NCBI GenBank assembly: GCA_005805305.1
Contig: SYMW01000251.1
Location: 1-38,426 of the forward strand
Source of the DNA: Verrucomicrobiales bacterium
Lineage (GTDB): Bacteria > Verrucomicrobiota > Verrucomicrobiia > Limisphaerales > F1-80-MAGS106
Length of the DNA: 38,426 nucleotides
Direction: 5' to 3'
Part shown: positions 15,323 to 23,883 of the stretch, piece by piece
Layout: the number at the start of each line of letters is the position of its first letter
Position numbering within the stretch: the first letter of the stretch is position 1
Notes under the pieces: model-generated
Seen by the model: the letters and a program-made list of their open reading frames with translations, nothing else
What the model was told of the DNA's origin: nothing
The model's database searches: none
Translations under genes and position numbers: made by a program

Positions 15323-16747
15323 TCAGTTTTGGTCGGGATACCGTTGCCTGAGAGCTTCGCGCAGCGGTGTCAGCCGCTTCCTTTCGGCGAGTTGGATGAG
15401 AGCTTTCAAATGATCCGCCGCGCTCAAGTCCCGCAGTTCTCCTGACTGATGGACCCCGAGGGCTTGCCGCATGGCTTCCGCGCCGAGCCGGGCGTCCGGG
15501 ACACCGTTTGCGTTTTTGATGGAATTGATGGCGGAGCCGGCCAGGAACAGGACGCCTTCGGTGATACCGCGCTTTTCGGCGTCGGCGAGGTTCAGGGAGA
15601 TATTGCCTTGGTCGAGGGCTCCGGCTCGAGCGATCATCGTGGGTTTGATGCCTTCGATGGGGCGCGACAGCACCGCTTCGCTCGCCTCCCACTCGGCGCC
15701 GTAGGGCTTGAGAAACGGAATTCCGGGTCGGACCGGGGCGGTTTGGCGAAAATCGATGCCATCCAGCCTGGCGAGTAGGTCGATGATTTCGCGGAAGATA
15801 CTGCGCGTTTTGACGCCGATGCCCGCGTTGTGGCCGTAGATGATCGGCGGGGTAGGAAGATGCTTGGTCGCCTCGCGCACCAGGCGAACCGTTCCGCCGG
15901 CAAAGCTTTCACTGAACATGACACCCGTGGCGCCCGCGTCGAGCACCGCGTTGACGCTTTCGAGAATCTCATGGGGCGCGCCGCTGAGGTGGGGAGCGAA
16001 TATCAGTCCGCGGCCTTCGCGCTTTTCCTGGACTCGCGCGATTGCGGCAACCGCCTGACGGGTGCGGTCGGCGACGGGGGAGGAGGGGAGTTTAGGATAA
16101 AGATTTTCGTCCTCTTTCACGAAACAAAACAGCCGGCACGCCGCGATTTCTTCCACCAGCGCTCCGACTTGCGCCGGGGTGATGCCGGTGGTGGGCTTGA
16201 GGATCGTCCCGAAGGCCGGTTCGTCGAGCTTGAAGCCCGTGATCTGCCGCACGCCTCGAGGCCCATGCGCCGGACCTGGAAATGAGCGAAGAACTTTCTC
16301 GGGAATGTTCAGCGCCACCAACCGGGCGTCCTGATTTTCGTAGACATCAAAAATGATCGCGCCGGCGACGGTGTGCAGCAGGTCGCAGGAAGTCAGATGG
16401 CCATCAGACTGCAGGAGCATCTTCAAGGGAAATGCGATGTGCAGCAAACCGAGACGTCCCGTGGCGTCCCAGGGGTCCACTCCCACCATTTTGCCTGTGC
16501 ACTGCTCGATCAACGAACCTGGAGGAACGTCCTTGGTGCCGCTCGTGGCGTGGTAGCTGATTTCTTTCGCGGCGTGCTTGAGGTCCCAGGAACGCAGCGC
16601 GAAAAAGTAAGTCGCGACGACGAAATCCTCGAGCACCGGGGCTGGTTTGGCGGAGAGACGCTCGGCTATGATGGATCGCAGCGTTTCTTCGCGCGAATCC
16701 CAATCGTGCCATAAGAGATCCAGGGCGGCGGGGTTCAGGGGGCTCAT
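15323..16747 (-). CDS. RuBisCO-like protein (form IV)
   Basis: 474 residues from ATG 16747. An in-frame TTG at 16825 has a good GGAGGGGAG upstream but adds a Pro-rich tail, so the start is not certain. The N-terminal domain shows AKEISYHATSGT; the barrel shows FGTILKPTTGI (Lys184 = K175) and CFVKEDENLYP (Lys211, Asp213, Glu214 = K201, D203, E204, the carbamate and metal ligands). Further on are YGHNAGIG (His306 = H294), FLKPYG (the shortened loop 6 of RuBisCO-like proteins) and ARAGALDQGN in place of SGGIH. K177 is Thr, R295 is Asn and K334 lacks a clear match, so CO2 fixation is unlikely. Enolisation, decarboxylation or hydrolysis of a sugar-acid phosphate fits better. No mtn genes are nearby, which argues against methionine salvage. 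Confidence 0.9.
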   Translation of the reverse strand: MSPLNPAALDLLWHDWDSREETLRSIIAERLSAKPAPVLEDFVVATYFFALRSWDLKHAAKEISYHATSGTKDVPPGSLIEQCTGKMVGVDPWDATGRLGLLHIAFPLKMLLQSDGHLTSCDLLHTVAGAIIFDVYENQDARLVALNIPEKVLRSFPGPAHGPRGVRQITGFKLDEPAFGTILKPTTGITPAQVGALVEEIAACRLFCFVKEDENLYPKLPSSPVADRTRQAVAAIARVQEKREGRGLIFAPHLSGAPHEILESVNAVLDAGATGVMFSESFAGGTVRLVREATKHLPTPPIIYGHNAGIGVKTRSIFREIIDLLARLDGIDFRQTAPVRPGIPFLKPYGAEWEASEAVLSRPIEGIKPTMIARAGALDQGNISLNLADAEKRGITEGVLFLAGSAINSIKNANGVPDARLGAEAMRQALGVHQSGELRDLSAADHLKALIQLAERKRLTPLREALRQRYPDQN

Positions 16748-16884
16748 GTTTGGAGGTGGCGGAACTGGTTTTTTCTTGGGTGGGTTGAGGCGCCCACGAG
16801 CGGAGGGTTGGAGGAGAGGGAACAACGAGTCTCCCCTCCGGGAATTCTTGAGGACAACGTGGGATTGATGGCGGAGCCGAGCGC

Positions 16885-17742
16885 CTATTTCTTCGGCAAA
16901 TTATTGTAGATGATTTCCAACCAGCGGCTGGTGTTGATGAAACCTGAGCCCCAATCCTTGTACTTTTCGGGCAGACCCGCCGCCTTCACGGCCTCAAGCG
17001 TCTTGCCCTCGGCGTGGGCTTTGGAAACAATTTCAGACGTTTCCACGAGCATGGAATGGAACGTTCGCAAGTCGTCGACGGTCGCGAGAGGGCCGTGGCC
17101 TGGGATGATTTTGGCGTCAGCCGGAATTTTTTTGAGCACTTCGCCCACGTTGGCGATGTAGCCGGCCACGCTGCCGCCACTGCCGAGGTCGATGAACGGG
17201 AATCGGCCCGCGAAGAATTGATCCCCCATGTGGACCACGTTGGCTTTGGTGAAATGGATCACGCTGTCGCCGTCCGTATGGCCTGGCGGCAAATGGATGA
17301 CCTTGATTTCCTCGCCGTTGAAGTGAACGGACAAGGACTGATCGAACGTGATGACAGGCAGAGCCTCTTTCTTGGGATCCCTGGAGCTGGCCAGCCGTTT
17401 GCGGACGTTGGTGTGGGCGACGATGTGGGCTTCCGCTCCGAAGAACGCGTTGCCGCCGGTGTGATCGCCGTGCCAATGCGTGTTGAGCACGAACTTGAGC
17501 TTGCCGGGGTTCAGCTTTTTGAGCGCGGCGGCGATTTTCTCAGCCAGCGGGGCGAACTGGTTGTCGACGATCAAGATTCCGTCTGGACCCGCGGAGACGC
17601 CGATGTTGCCGCCGGCGCCTTCCATCATGAACACGTTTTGAGAAACGGTGGTTGCTTTGATTTCGACGCTGGAAAAATCGCGTTGCGCTTGAGCGTGGCA
17701 GAGGCCGGCCGCCAAGCAACTGAGTGACAGAAAAAGTTTCAT
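16885..17742 (-). CDS. Secreted MBL-fold metallo-hydrolase
   Basis: 285 residues from ATG 17742, chosen because it begins a signal peptide (MKLFLSLSCLAAGLCHAQA). The zinc motif THWHGDHTGG (His89, His91, Asp93, His94) is followed by HLPPGHTDGDS, VHMGDQFF and IPGHGP, the remaining metallo-beta-lactamase-fold ligands. The family resembles SoxH/PQQ-pathway-associated beta-lactamase-like proteins, often annotated only as MBL-fold hydrolases. It acts in the periplasm. It sits between the permease gene (44-base gap) and the RuBisCO-like gene (137-base gap) on the same strand. It could hydrolyse a lactone or ester of the imported compound, but the link is only by position. Confidence 0.88.
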   Translation of the reverse strand: MKLFLSLSCLAAGLCHAQAQRDFSSVEIKATTVSQNVFMMEGAGGNIGVSAGPDGILIVDNQFAPLAEKIAAALKKLNPGKLKFVLNTHWHGDHTGGNAFFGAEAHIVAHTNVRKRLASSRDPKKEALPVITFDQSLSVHFNGEEIKVIHLPPGHTDGDSVIHFTKANVVHMGDQFFAGRFPFIDLGSGGSVAGYIANVGEVLKKIPADAKIIPGHGPLATVDDLRTFHSMLVETSEIVSKAHAEGKTLEAVKAAGLPEKYKDWGSGFINTSRWLEIIYNNLPKK

Positions 17743-17786
17743 GCCTTGGAGAATAAGCGGGACCGAGGGCCGAGGCAATGCCGGTT

Positions 17787-18770
17787 CTAGGTGTTTCGTC
17801 TTTGGCGCAATTTATCCACGCCCACGGCGATGATGATCACGATGCCGATGATGATTTCCTGGGTGTAGGTGCGCCAGCCCATTTGATTGGTGCCGTTGCG
17901 CAGGACAGCCATGATCAGGGCTCCGATCATGGAGCCGAGGATGCTGCCCGTTCCGCCGTTCAAGCTGGCGCCGCCGATGACGACGGCCGCGATGATGTCG
18001 AGCTCCAGGCCGGCCGCCACCGTGGGATCGCCTTGGGTCAGGCGCGAAAGTTGCATCAGGCCCGAAGTGCCGATAAACAAGCCGGCCAGTCCATAGATGC
18101 CGACTTTGACGAGGCGCACGCGAATGCCGCAGAGGCGCGCGGTGGCTTCGTTTGAGCCAATGGCAAAAACGTAGCGGCCGAAAACGGTGTGCTTCAACAA
18201 GACCGAGGTCGCGAGGGCCAAGCCGACGGCAATCCACACGCCGTGGGGCAGGGGAAAAAGCTGTGTGGGATCCTCGAGTTCCATCAATTTGTTGATGGGA
18301 TTATCGGGAGCGTTGACGGTTTGGTTCTTGGCCATCCACTTGGCCACGCCGCGGGCGATGCCCATCATCCCAAGCGTGACGATGAATGGGAGCATGCGCA
18401 ACCCGGCGATCACCGAGCCATTCAGGAGTCCAATGACGCCGCCGGTGAGGATCGTGAGAATGGCGGCCTGGGTTGCGGAGAACTGCTCCATCAACAACAG
18501 CGCGCCCGTGACGCTGGTGAGGGCCACCACGGAGCCGACGCTTAAATCGATGCCGCCGCTGACAATGATGAGCGTCATGCCGAGCGCGCCAATCGCCACG
18601 ATGACCGTTTGGGTGAGGATGATCTTGAAATTCGATCCGGAGAGGAAGAATGGACGCACCTCGGCGTTCAACGAGAACAGGGCGATCACCAGCATCAGTC
18701 CGAGGAATGGCCCGAACGTGTTGAGGAGCTTGGACCATCTAACGCTGGAGGGGGAGGGGTCTTCGGGCAT
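17787..18770 (-). CDS. Sugar ABC transporter permease (RbsC-like)
   Basis: 327 residues, hydrophobic, with about ten transmembrane segments and the BPD_transp_2 pattern: IIVSGGIDLSVGSVVAL near the first third, and AVVIGGASLNGGTGSILGSMIGAL near the end, which is the EAA-like coupling region of RbsC/XylH proteins. It forms the membrane channel of a carbohydrate importer with the ATPase encoded 27 bases upstream and the periplasmic binding protein. RbsC-type permeases serve ribose, xylose, autoinducer-2, myo-inositol, apiose and others; the specificity comes from the binding protein. It is the last of the three transporter genes. Confidence 0.95.
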   Translation of the reverse strand: MPEDPSPSSVRWSKLLNTFGPFLGLMLVIALFSLNAEVRPFFLSGSNFKIILTQTVIVAIGALGMTLIIVSGGIDLSVGSVVALTSVTGALLLMEQFSATQAAILTILTGGVIGLLNGSVIAGLRMLPFIVTLGMMGIARGVAKWMAKNQTVNAPDNPINKLMELEDPTQLFPLPHGVWIAVGLALATSVLLKHTVFGRYVFAIGSNEATARLCGIRVRLVKVGIYGLAGLFIGTSGLMQLSRLTQGDPTVAAGLELDIIAAVVIGGASLNGGTGSILGSMIGALIMAVLRNGTNQMGWRTYTQEIIIGIVIIIAVGVDKLRQRRNT

Positions 18771-18797
18771 GTGCGGTGGAGGGTTGATGAATCGACG

Positions 18798-20321
18798 TCA
18801 CACGGCCTCTTCATGGCCGATGGCGGCTGCGATGATGGAATGTTCCGTCCATTCGGAAACGGGTTTGACCGAAGCCATCACTCCCCGGCACATGACACCC
18901 ACGGAATCGCACACTCCGAGCAACTCCGGCAGGTAAGAGCTGACGAACACAACCGCCCGGCCTTGTCCGGCAAGCTCGAACATGAGTTTGTAGATTTGGG
19001 CTTTGCTTTTGACGTCGATGCCTCGGGTGGGTTCGTCGAAAAGGAGAATGCGCGCCTGGTGGTGGAGAAGGCGGGCGATGGCGATCTTCTGCTGGTTGCC
19101 GCCCGAGAGTTCGCCCACCGGCTGGTCGGGGGTTTGGGCCTTGACTCCCAATTTATCAATCCAAGCCTGGGTTTGCTCGCGCTGCTTGAGTCCGTTGACG
19201 AGTCCCCAACGGCTGACAGGAGAGAAACGAGTGAGCGTCAGGTTGTCCGCCAGGCTGCGGTTCAAGAGGAGGCCTTCCTCCTTGCGGTTCTCGCTCAGCA
19301 ATCCGACGCCTTCGCCAAGACGGCTGGATGGCGTGCCATGGCTGCTCTCCTTGGACCACAACCAGACCGTGCCGGCCTTCTGCCGGTCGAGCCCGAACAA
19401 GGCGCGCAACATTTCCGTCCGTCCCCTGCCGATGAGGCCGGCGATGCCGAGAATCTCACCCTCCCGGAGCGCGAACGAAACATCCTTGGGTTTGCGTTCG
19501 CCCGAGACGCCTGCGAGCTGAAGCACGGTCTTGCCGAATGAACGGTGGGACCGCGGGTAGATGTCTTTGATCTCACGTCCCACCATGAGCTTGATGATAT
19601 CAGCCAGCGCCGCCGTTTTGAGGTCACCCGTGCCGACCGTTTCGCCGTCGCGCAGCACCGTGTAACGGTGGCAGACTCGCTGGCATTCCTCCAAAAAATG
19701 GCTGATGTAGACCACGCTAACCCCCTTTTTGCTCAGCCTTTCAATCACTGCGAACAAGTTTTCCGAATCCACTTGCGAGAGGCTGCTGGTGGGTTCGTCC
19801 ATGATCAAGACTTTGGGGGCGCCGACCAGCGCGCGCGCTATTTCCACGATCTGCTGGTCCGCGATCGTGAGCGACCCCACCATCGCCTCTGGACGGATGG
19901 ATTCATGGCGCAATTCCGACAGCGCCGCCCGTGTCAGATCGCGGGTTTGTCGAGCATTGAGGAAGCCGAAGCGGCGCGGCTCTTTCCCGAGGACGATATT
20001 GGCCTCCACCGTGAGATGCGGCGCGAGGGTGAGCTCTTGATAAATCATCGCGATGCCGCATTCGCGCGCATGCAACGGGTTTCGTGGAGCGAAGGGCGAG
20101 CCATCCAATTCGATGATTCCCCGATCCGGGGTATAAGCGCCGCTCAGGATTTTCATGAGCGTGCTTTTGCCCGCCCCGTTTTCTCCGATGAGCGCGTGGA
20201 CTTCGCCCTGGCCCACGTCCAGGGTGACTTCGTTCAAGGCTCGGGTTGCTCCGAAGGCTTTGCAGACGCCCCGCATCCGGAGCCGCGCCGAGGCGAGCGA
20301 ACTGAGGTTATTCGGGTTCAT
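18798..20321 (-). CDS. Sugar ABC transporter ATP-binding protein (RbsA-like, two domains)
   Basis: 507 residues from ATG 20321 (a GTG at 20345 is in frame). The first nucleotide-binding domain has Walker A GENGAGKST and the Walker B segment VLIMDEPTSSL; its signature region is LTIADQQIVEIARAL, as in RbsA/MglA. The second domain has a degenerate P loop (GIAGLIGRGRTEM), a canonical signature LSGGNQQK and Walker B RILLFDEPTRGIDV. This double domain with a weak second Walker A is typical of carbohydrate importers of the RbsA/XylG group. It energises the permease encoded downstream; the binding-protein gene lies 108 bases upstream. Confidence 0.95.
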   Translation of the reverse strand: MNPNNLSSLASARLRMRGVCKAFGATRALNEVTLDVGQGEVHALIGENGAGKSTLMKILSGAYTPDRGIIELDGSPFAPRNPLHARECGIAMIYQELTLAPHLTVEANIVLGKEPRRFGFLNARQTRDLTRAALSELRHESIRPEAMVGSLTIADQQIVEIARALVGAPKVLIMDEPTSSLSQVDSENLFAVIERLSKKGVSVVYISHFLEECQRVCHRYTVLRDGETVGTGDLKTAALADIIKLMVGREIKDIYPRSHRSFGKTVLQLAGVSGERKPKDVSFALREGEILGIAGLIGRGRTEMLRALFGLDRQKAGTVWLWSKESSHGTPSSRLGEGVGLLSENRKEEGLLLNRSLADNLTLTRFSPVSRWGLVNGLKQREQTQAWIDKLGVKAQTPDQPVGELSGGNQQKIAIARLLHHQARILLFDEPTRGIDVKSKAQIYKLMFELAGQGRAVVFVSSYLPELLGVCDSVGVMCRGVMASVKPVSEWTEHSIIAAAIGHEEAV

Positions 20322-20429
20322 GGAGCCCTGACGATGAGGATTCACCGTGCTCGCGCGCCCATTCTGGAGCGGCAGGCGCCGCGGCGGCGGCGGCGCGACA
20401 CCATTCTGTGGCCAAGCGCCTGGAGCGAA

Positions 20430-21419
20430 TCACTTCAGATACTTGTCCAGCGGAGGGTACAGCAGTTCCTTGACTTCGGGGCTTTCCATCGTCTCTGGAG
20501 TGACGAGGACCACTCCCGTGTCCACCATTTTCTCGACTTTTTTGCCTTCTAGATGATTGACCATCGTCATGACGCCGAGGTAACCCATCAGCACTGGATT
20601 CTGGACGACCAACCCCTGGACATCGCCGCTTTTCATGTCCTTCACCGATTGGGATCCGGCATCGAAGCCGATCATTTTGACCACGCCGCCCGCCTTGCCG
20701 ATGTCTCGGAGGGCTTTGGTCATGGCGATGGTCGACGGTTCGTTGGCGCAAAAGACCCCGTTGACTTGGCGTCCGAAGCGGTTGAGCAGATTCTGTGAAG
20801 CTTGGTACGCGGTTTCGCGTGTGGCGCCGGCGTATTGATCCGAGGAGATCAGCTTGATGCCAGGGTGTTTGGCGAGTTCCTCGAGGAAGCCTTTCTCTCG
20901 AGCTTCGGTCGAGGCCGAGCCAACGGCGTATCGAAGCAGGATCACATTGCCTTTGCCCGCGAGCAGTTTTGCGAGATGAGCCGCCGCGAGGCGTCCTCCT
21001 TTCTCATTGTCGGTGGCCACGAAACTGACGTGCTTGTCTGATTTCAGACCGGAATCGATCACCACGACCGGAATTTTTGCCTGGCTAGCCGTCAGCACGG
21101 GACGTGCGAGCGCCTGCGAGTCCAGCGGGGCGAGCACGATGCCGTTGACGCGGCGGCTGATGAAATTCTCCACCACCTGGATTTGTTGGTCCCGGTCGTC
21201 TTCACGGAGCGGTCCTTTCCAGATCACGTCGACCTTCGTGCCTTTGGCGGCGAGTTCGTCGCGGGCTTTGAAAGCGCCGGCGTTAATCGATTTCCAAAAT
21301 TCGTGAGTTGTGCCCTTGGGAATCACGGCGATCGTGTATTGCTTGGACTGAGCCAGGGAACTGGCCGTGATCAGCGGGGCGCACAGAATGCAGAGGAACA
21401 AACGCAGTGGAAATTTCAT
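20430..21419 (-). CDS. Sugar ABC transporter substrate-binding protein (Peripla_BP_4)
   Basis: 329 residues from ATG 21419, chosen because it begins the signal peptide (MKFPLRLFLCILCAPLITAS, cleaved after about residue 24). The mature protein starts with YTIAVIPKGTTHEFWKSINA, the typical RbsB/XylF-type first strand and helix, followed by VNGIVLAPLDSQAL, VVVIDSGLK and VKMIGFDAGSQSV. It is the Pfam PF13407 type that binds pentoses, hexoses, inositols, apiose or AI-2. In an RbsB-like pocket, ligand contacts come from the FW of the first helix and the GFD region. First of three transporter genes and probably the specificity determinant of the cluster. Confidence 0.94.
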   Translation of the reverse strand: MKFPLRLFLCILCAPLITASSLAQSKQYTIAVIPKGTTHEFWKSINAGAFKARDELAAKGTKVDVIWKGPLREDDRDQQIQVVENFISRRVNGIVLAPLDSQALARPVLTASQAKIPVVVIDSGLKSDKHVSFVATDNEKGGRLAAAHLAKLLAGKGNVILLRYAVGSASTEAREKGFLEELAKHPGIKLISSDQYAGATRETAYQASQNLLNRFGRQVNGVFCANEPSTIAMTKALRDIGKAGGVVKMIGFDAGSQSVKDMKSGDVQGLVVQNPVLMGYLGVMTMVNHLEGKKVEKMVDTGVVLVTPETMESPEVKELLYPPLDKYLK

Positions 21420-21451
21420 GCCGACGAGGTTAGGGAAAAAGAATCCGCATT

Positions 21452-22411
21452 TCAACCCTCTCCTTTAGCTTGGGTGGCGTGCCATTTTTCGCACACCCAA
21501 GGGGCGCCGAAACTGATGCAGAAGCCGGCGAGCGCGGCTCTGGGATACTCAGTCCAGGCCGCCCAAAGGGGCTCCGTGCCGCGAAGCCAATCACGCACCC
21601 AGAGCAATAAGATGCCAAAACACATGCCGCCCAACAGAAATTCGACAAGGCGTCGCCGCACGCAGGAAGGCGTGCCCAGCAAGCCTTCTTTTCGCGCCAT
21701 CCCCAGGCCGATGCCAAATCCGAGGACGATCCCGGTCGTGAGTGTGTCCATCGAGCGGATGAGGATCGGATCAACCTTCCAGGACGCGGGATCTGGATCG
21801 CCGCGGATCGCATGGAGGATGATGGCGTGCAGCGCGAGGAGAATGGCCGAGGTGCCGGCGCTCAAGAGCATCATGCGGGTGGCATTCAATTTTTCGAGAG
21901 CGGGCTCCACGCGCGGCCAAAATCTTCTGAAAACCCCCAGCAACACGAGACCCACCGAGAGGCCCGCGATCACGTCGCTTGGAAAATGCACACCTAAATA
22001 CACCCTTGAAAGGCCTACAAAAAAGATCAATATAATGGCCGCCGCAACACTCCATTTTCGGCGAAATTCCAGCGCCAGATGCAGCCACAACGCCGTGGAG
22101 AGCATCGCGTGGCCCGAGGGCATGGCATAGCTGCTGCCGATGGGCGACAAGGAAATGATTCGGGAATCCACCCAATCCGGACGCGGCCAATGAAAGCCGA
22201 GCTTCAATGCGTTGCTCACCGTGTTGCATAGAACGAACAGGGCGATAAATCGGACTCCTTGCCGGCGATTGAGTCCAAGAAACAGGGCTGGCAAAATCAG
22301 ATAAAACACCTCGGCGCCCAGGTAACTGACCGCCCTTAACGGGAGCATCCAGTCCGTGTGTTTCTGGAGGATGAGGATCCACGGAACTTCGAACAAATGC
22401 AGATTTTCCAT
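21452..22411 (-). CDS. PAP2-family membrane phosphatase
   Basis: 319 residues. The PAP2 motifs are KLGFHWPRP (Lys70, Arg77, Pro78), MPSGHAM (98-101), and SRVYLGVHFPSD (Arg136, His142, Asp146), the catalytic and phosphate-binding residues of lipid phosphatases such as undecaprenyl-pyrophosphate phosphatase BcrC/PgpB. The N-terminal half carries about five transmembrane helices. The C-terminal half (from about residue 175) adds three more hydrophobic segments (LLSAGTSAILLALHAIILHA, TGIVLGFGIGLGMA, GGMCFGILLLWV) not found in the smallest PAP2 proteins. It lies 32 bases upstream of the binding-protein gene on the same strand, but its role is probably envelope lipid metabolism, not sugar catabolism. 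Confidence 0.9.
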   Translation of the reverse strand: MENLHLFEVPWILILQKHTDWMLPLRAVSYLGAEVFYLILPALFLGLNRRQGVRFIALFVLCNTVSNALKLGFHWPRPDWVDSRIISLSPIGSSYAMPSGHAMLSTALWLHLALEFRRKWSVAAAIILIFFVGLSRVYLGVHFPSDVIAGLSVGLVLLGVFRRFWPRVEPALEKLNATRMMLLSAGTSAILLALHAIILHAIRGDPDPASWKVDPILIRSMDTLTTGIVLGFGIGLGMARKEGLLGTPSCVRRRLVEFLLGGMCFGILLLWVRDWLRGTEPLWAAWTEYPRAALAGFCISFGAPWVCEKWHATQAKGEG

Positions 22412-22452
22412 GGAACTTCCCGGTGCGAGGCTCGGTTTCGTCGAGAATTAAG

Positions 22453-23883
22453 CTAGGCGTCAGCAAAAATCTCCCGAACGACTCGGCCTTCGACGTCCGT
22501 GAGCCGGAAATCCCTGCCCGCATGCCGGAATGTGAGTTCTTCGTGATCGATGCCCATCAGGGCCAAAATCGTGGCGTGCAGGTCGTGGACATGAACTTTT
22601 TGATCGACGCAGTAGAATCCGTATTCGTCGGTCACTCCATAACTGAATCCCCGTTTGACGCCGCCTCCCGCGAGCCACATCGAAAAAGCGTGGGGATTAT
22701 GATCGCGCCCGTCTTTGCCCTGAACCGTGGGGGTTCGACCAAACTCACCTCCCCACAGAACGAGAGTGTCGTCGAGCAGTCCGCGGGTTTTGAGATCGGT
22801 GAGGAGGGCGGCGATGGGCCGGTCGACTTCATTCGCGAGGCGGCCGTGGTCGTCCGTGAGATTCTCGTGCTGATCCCAGTAGCCGTGGGTGGCCTGCACG
22901 AAGCGGACGCCGCGCTCGCTGAATCGACGGGCGAGGAGGCAAAGCCTTCCGAAGGCGGCGGTCTTAGGATCCTCCAAGCCATAGAGTTTCCGCGTCGCTT
23001 CGCTTTCGCGGGTGATGTCCATGGTTTCGGGCGCTTCATTCTGCATTCGGAACGCGAGTTCGAAGGACTTGATGCGCGACTCCATGGCCGCGTCGATCTC
23101 CAGGCCATTGAACCGGGATTGCTCGAGGTCGCGCAGGAGGTCGATTTGGGCGCGCTGGGTGGCGCCAGGGGTCTCGGTTTTCAGATAAGCGATGCTGGGA
23201 GGTTCCGTCGCGCCGCCTCCGGTGATGGGGGTGCCTTGGTGCGAGGCGGGGAGAAACGCGCTGGACCAGTTCCCCACGCCTCCATGGCCGTAGCTGGGGT
23301 TGAGAGTGACGAAGCTGGGCAGGTTTTGATTCTCCGTGCCCAATCCGTAGGAGATCCAAGAGCCCATGCTCGGGCGAACAAACGTGTCCGAGCCGGTGTG
23401 CAGTTTGAGCAGCGCCCCCCCGTGCGCTTCGTTGGTGCCATGAACCGATTTGATGACGCAAAGCTCATCGGCGTGCTGGCCGACGCAGGGGAAGAGTCCG
23501 CTGATTTTAGCGCCGCATTGTCCGTGTGATCGGAATTCCCATGGGGATTTGTAAAGGTTGCCGGTCTTCGCAAATTGAATGCGCGGTTTCGCGAAAGGAA
23601 GGGGCTTGCCACTGTCGGAGATGAGCTTGGGTTTATAATCGAACGTGTCGACGTGCGAGGGGCCGCCGTGCATGAACAAAAAGATGATCCGTTTGGCGCG
23701 TGCTCGAGAGTGCGGGGACGCTGAGCGGAGCGGCGATCTCGAAGGAGTCGAGGCGCGAACGGCCGCGTTTTCGGCGAGCAGCGAGAGCAGGGCCAGCTCG
23801 CCGAACCCGGCGCCGCAGCGGCGCAGGAGCTGGCGGCGGCTCAGGGGGCGGCGGATTGGATGGATGAAGTCTGAGAAGTTCAT
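22453..23883 (-). CDS. DUF1501 family protein
   Basis: 476 residues. It has a Tat-like N-terminus (SRRQLLRRCGAGFGELALL), then the DUF1501 landmark FLFMHGGPSHVDTFDYKP. Later landmarks are VLWGGEFGRTPTVQGKDGRDH and RDHNPHAFSMWLAGGGVKRG, which resemble the alkaline-phosphatase/sulfatase-like metal region. DUF1501 proteins are abundant in Planctomycetes and Verrucomicrobia and nearly always pair with a DUF1549/DUF1553 protein, as here, where the ATG overlaps the partner's stop (ATGA, 23880-23883). Proposed roles include periplasmic or cell-surface polymer handling, but no reaction is established. It lies downstream of the DUF1549 gene in one operon. Confidence 0.94.
   Translation of the reverse strand: MNFSDFIHPIRRPLSRRQLLRRCGAGFGELALLSLLAENAAVRASTPSRSPLRSASPHSRARAKRIIFLFMHGGPSHVDTFDYKPKLISDSGKPLPFAKPRIQFAKTGNLYKSPWEFRSHGQCGAKISGLFPCVGQHADELCVIKSVHGTNEAHGGALLKLHTGSDTFVRPSMGSWISYGLGTENQNLPSFVTLNPSYGHGGVGNWSSAFLPASHQGTPITGGGATEPPSIAYLKTETPGATQRAQIDLLRDLEQSRFNGLEIDAAMESRIKSFELAFRMQNEAPETMDITRESEATRKLYGLEDPKTAAFGRLCLLARRFSERGVRFVQATHGYWDQHENLTDDHGRLANEVDRPIAALLTDLKTRGLLDDTLVLWGGEFGRTPTVQGKDGRDHNPHAFSMWLAGGGVKRGFSYGVTDEYGFYCVDQKVHVHDLHATILALMGIDHEELTFRHAGRDFRLTDVEGRVVREIFADA

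Noticed and set aside
15323-16747. Methionine-salvage enzyme MtnW as the identity of the RuBisCO-like protein
   Set aside because: No mtnA, mtnB, mtnX or related genes are nearby; the cluster is a sugar importer with oxidoreductase and isomerase genes.
18609-19541. Plus-strand open frame of 310 codons over the ABC transporter
   Set aside because: Antisense to the permease and ATPase genes; no motif.
19600-19640. Possible third copy of the repeat end (GCCGCCGTTTTGAGG)
   Set aside because: The match is limited to about 15 bases and lies in conserved coding sequence of the ABC ATPase.
22423-23529. Plus-strand open frame of 368 codons
   Set aside because: Antisense to the DUF1501 gene, whose motifs are clear; long shadow frames are expected at this GC content.
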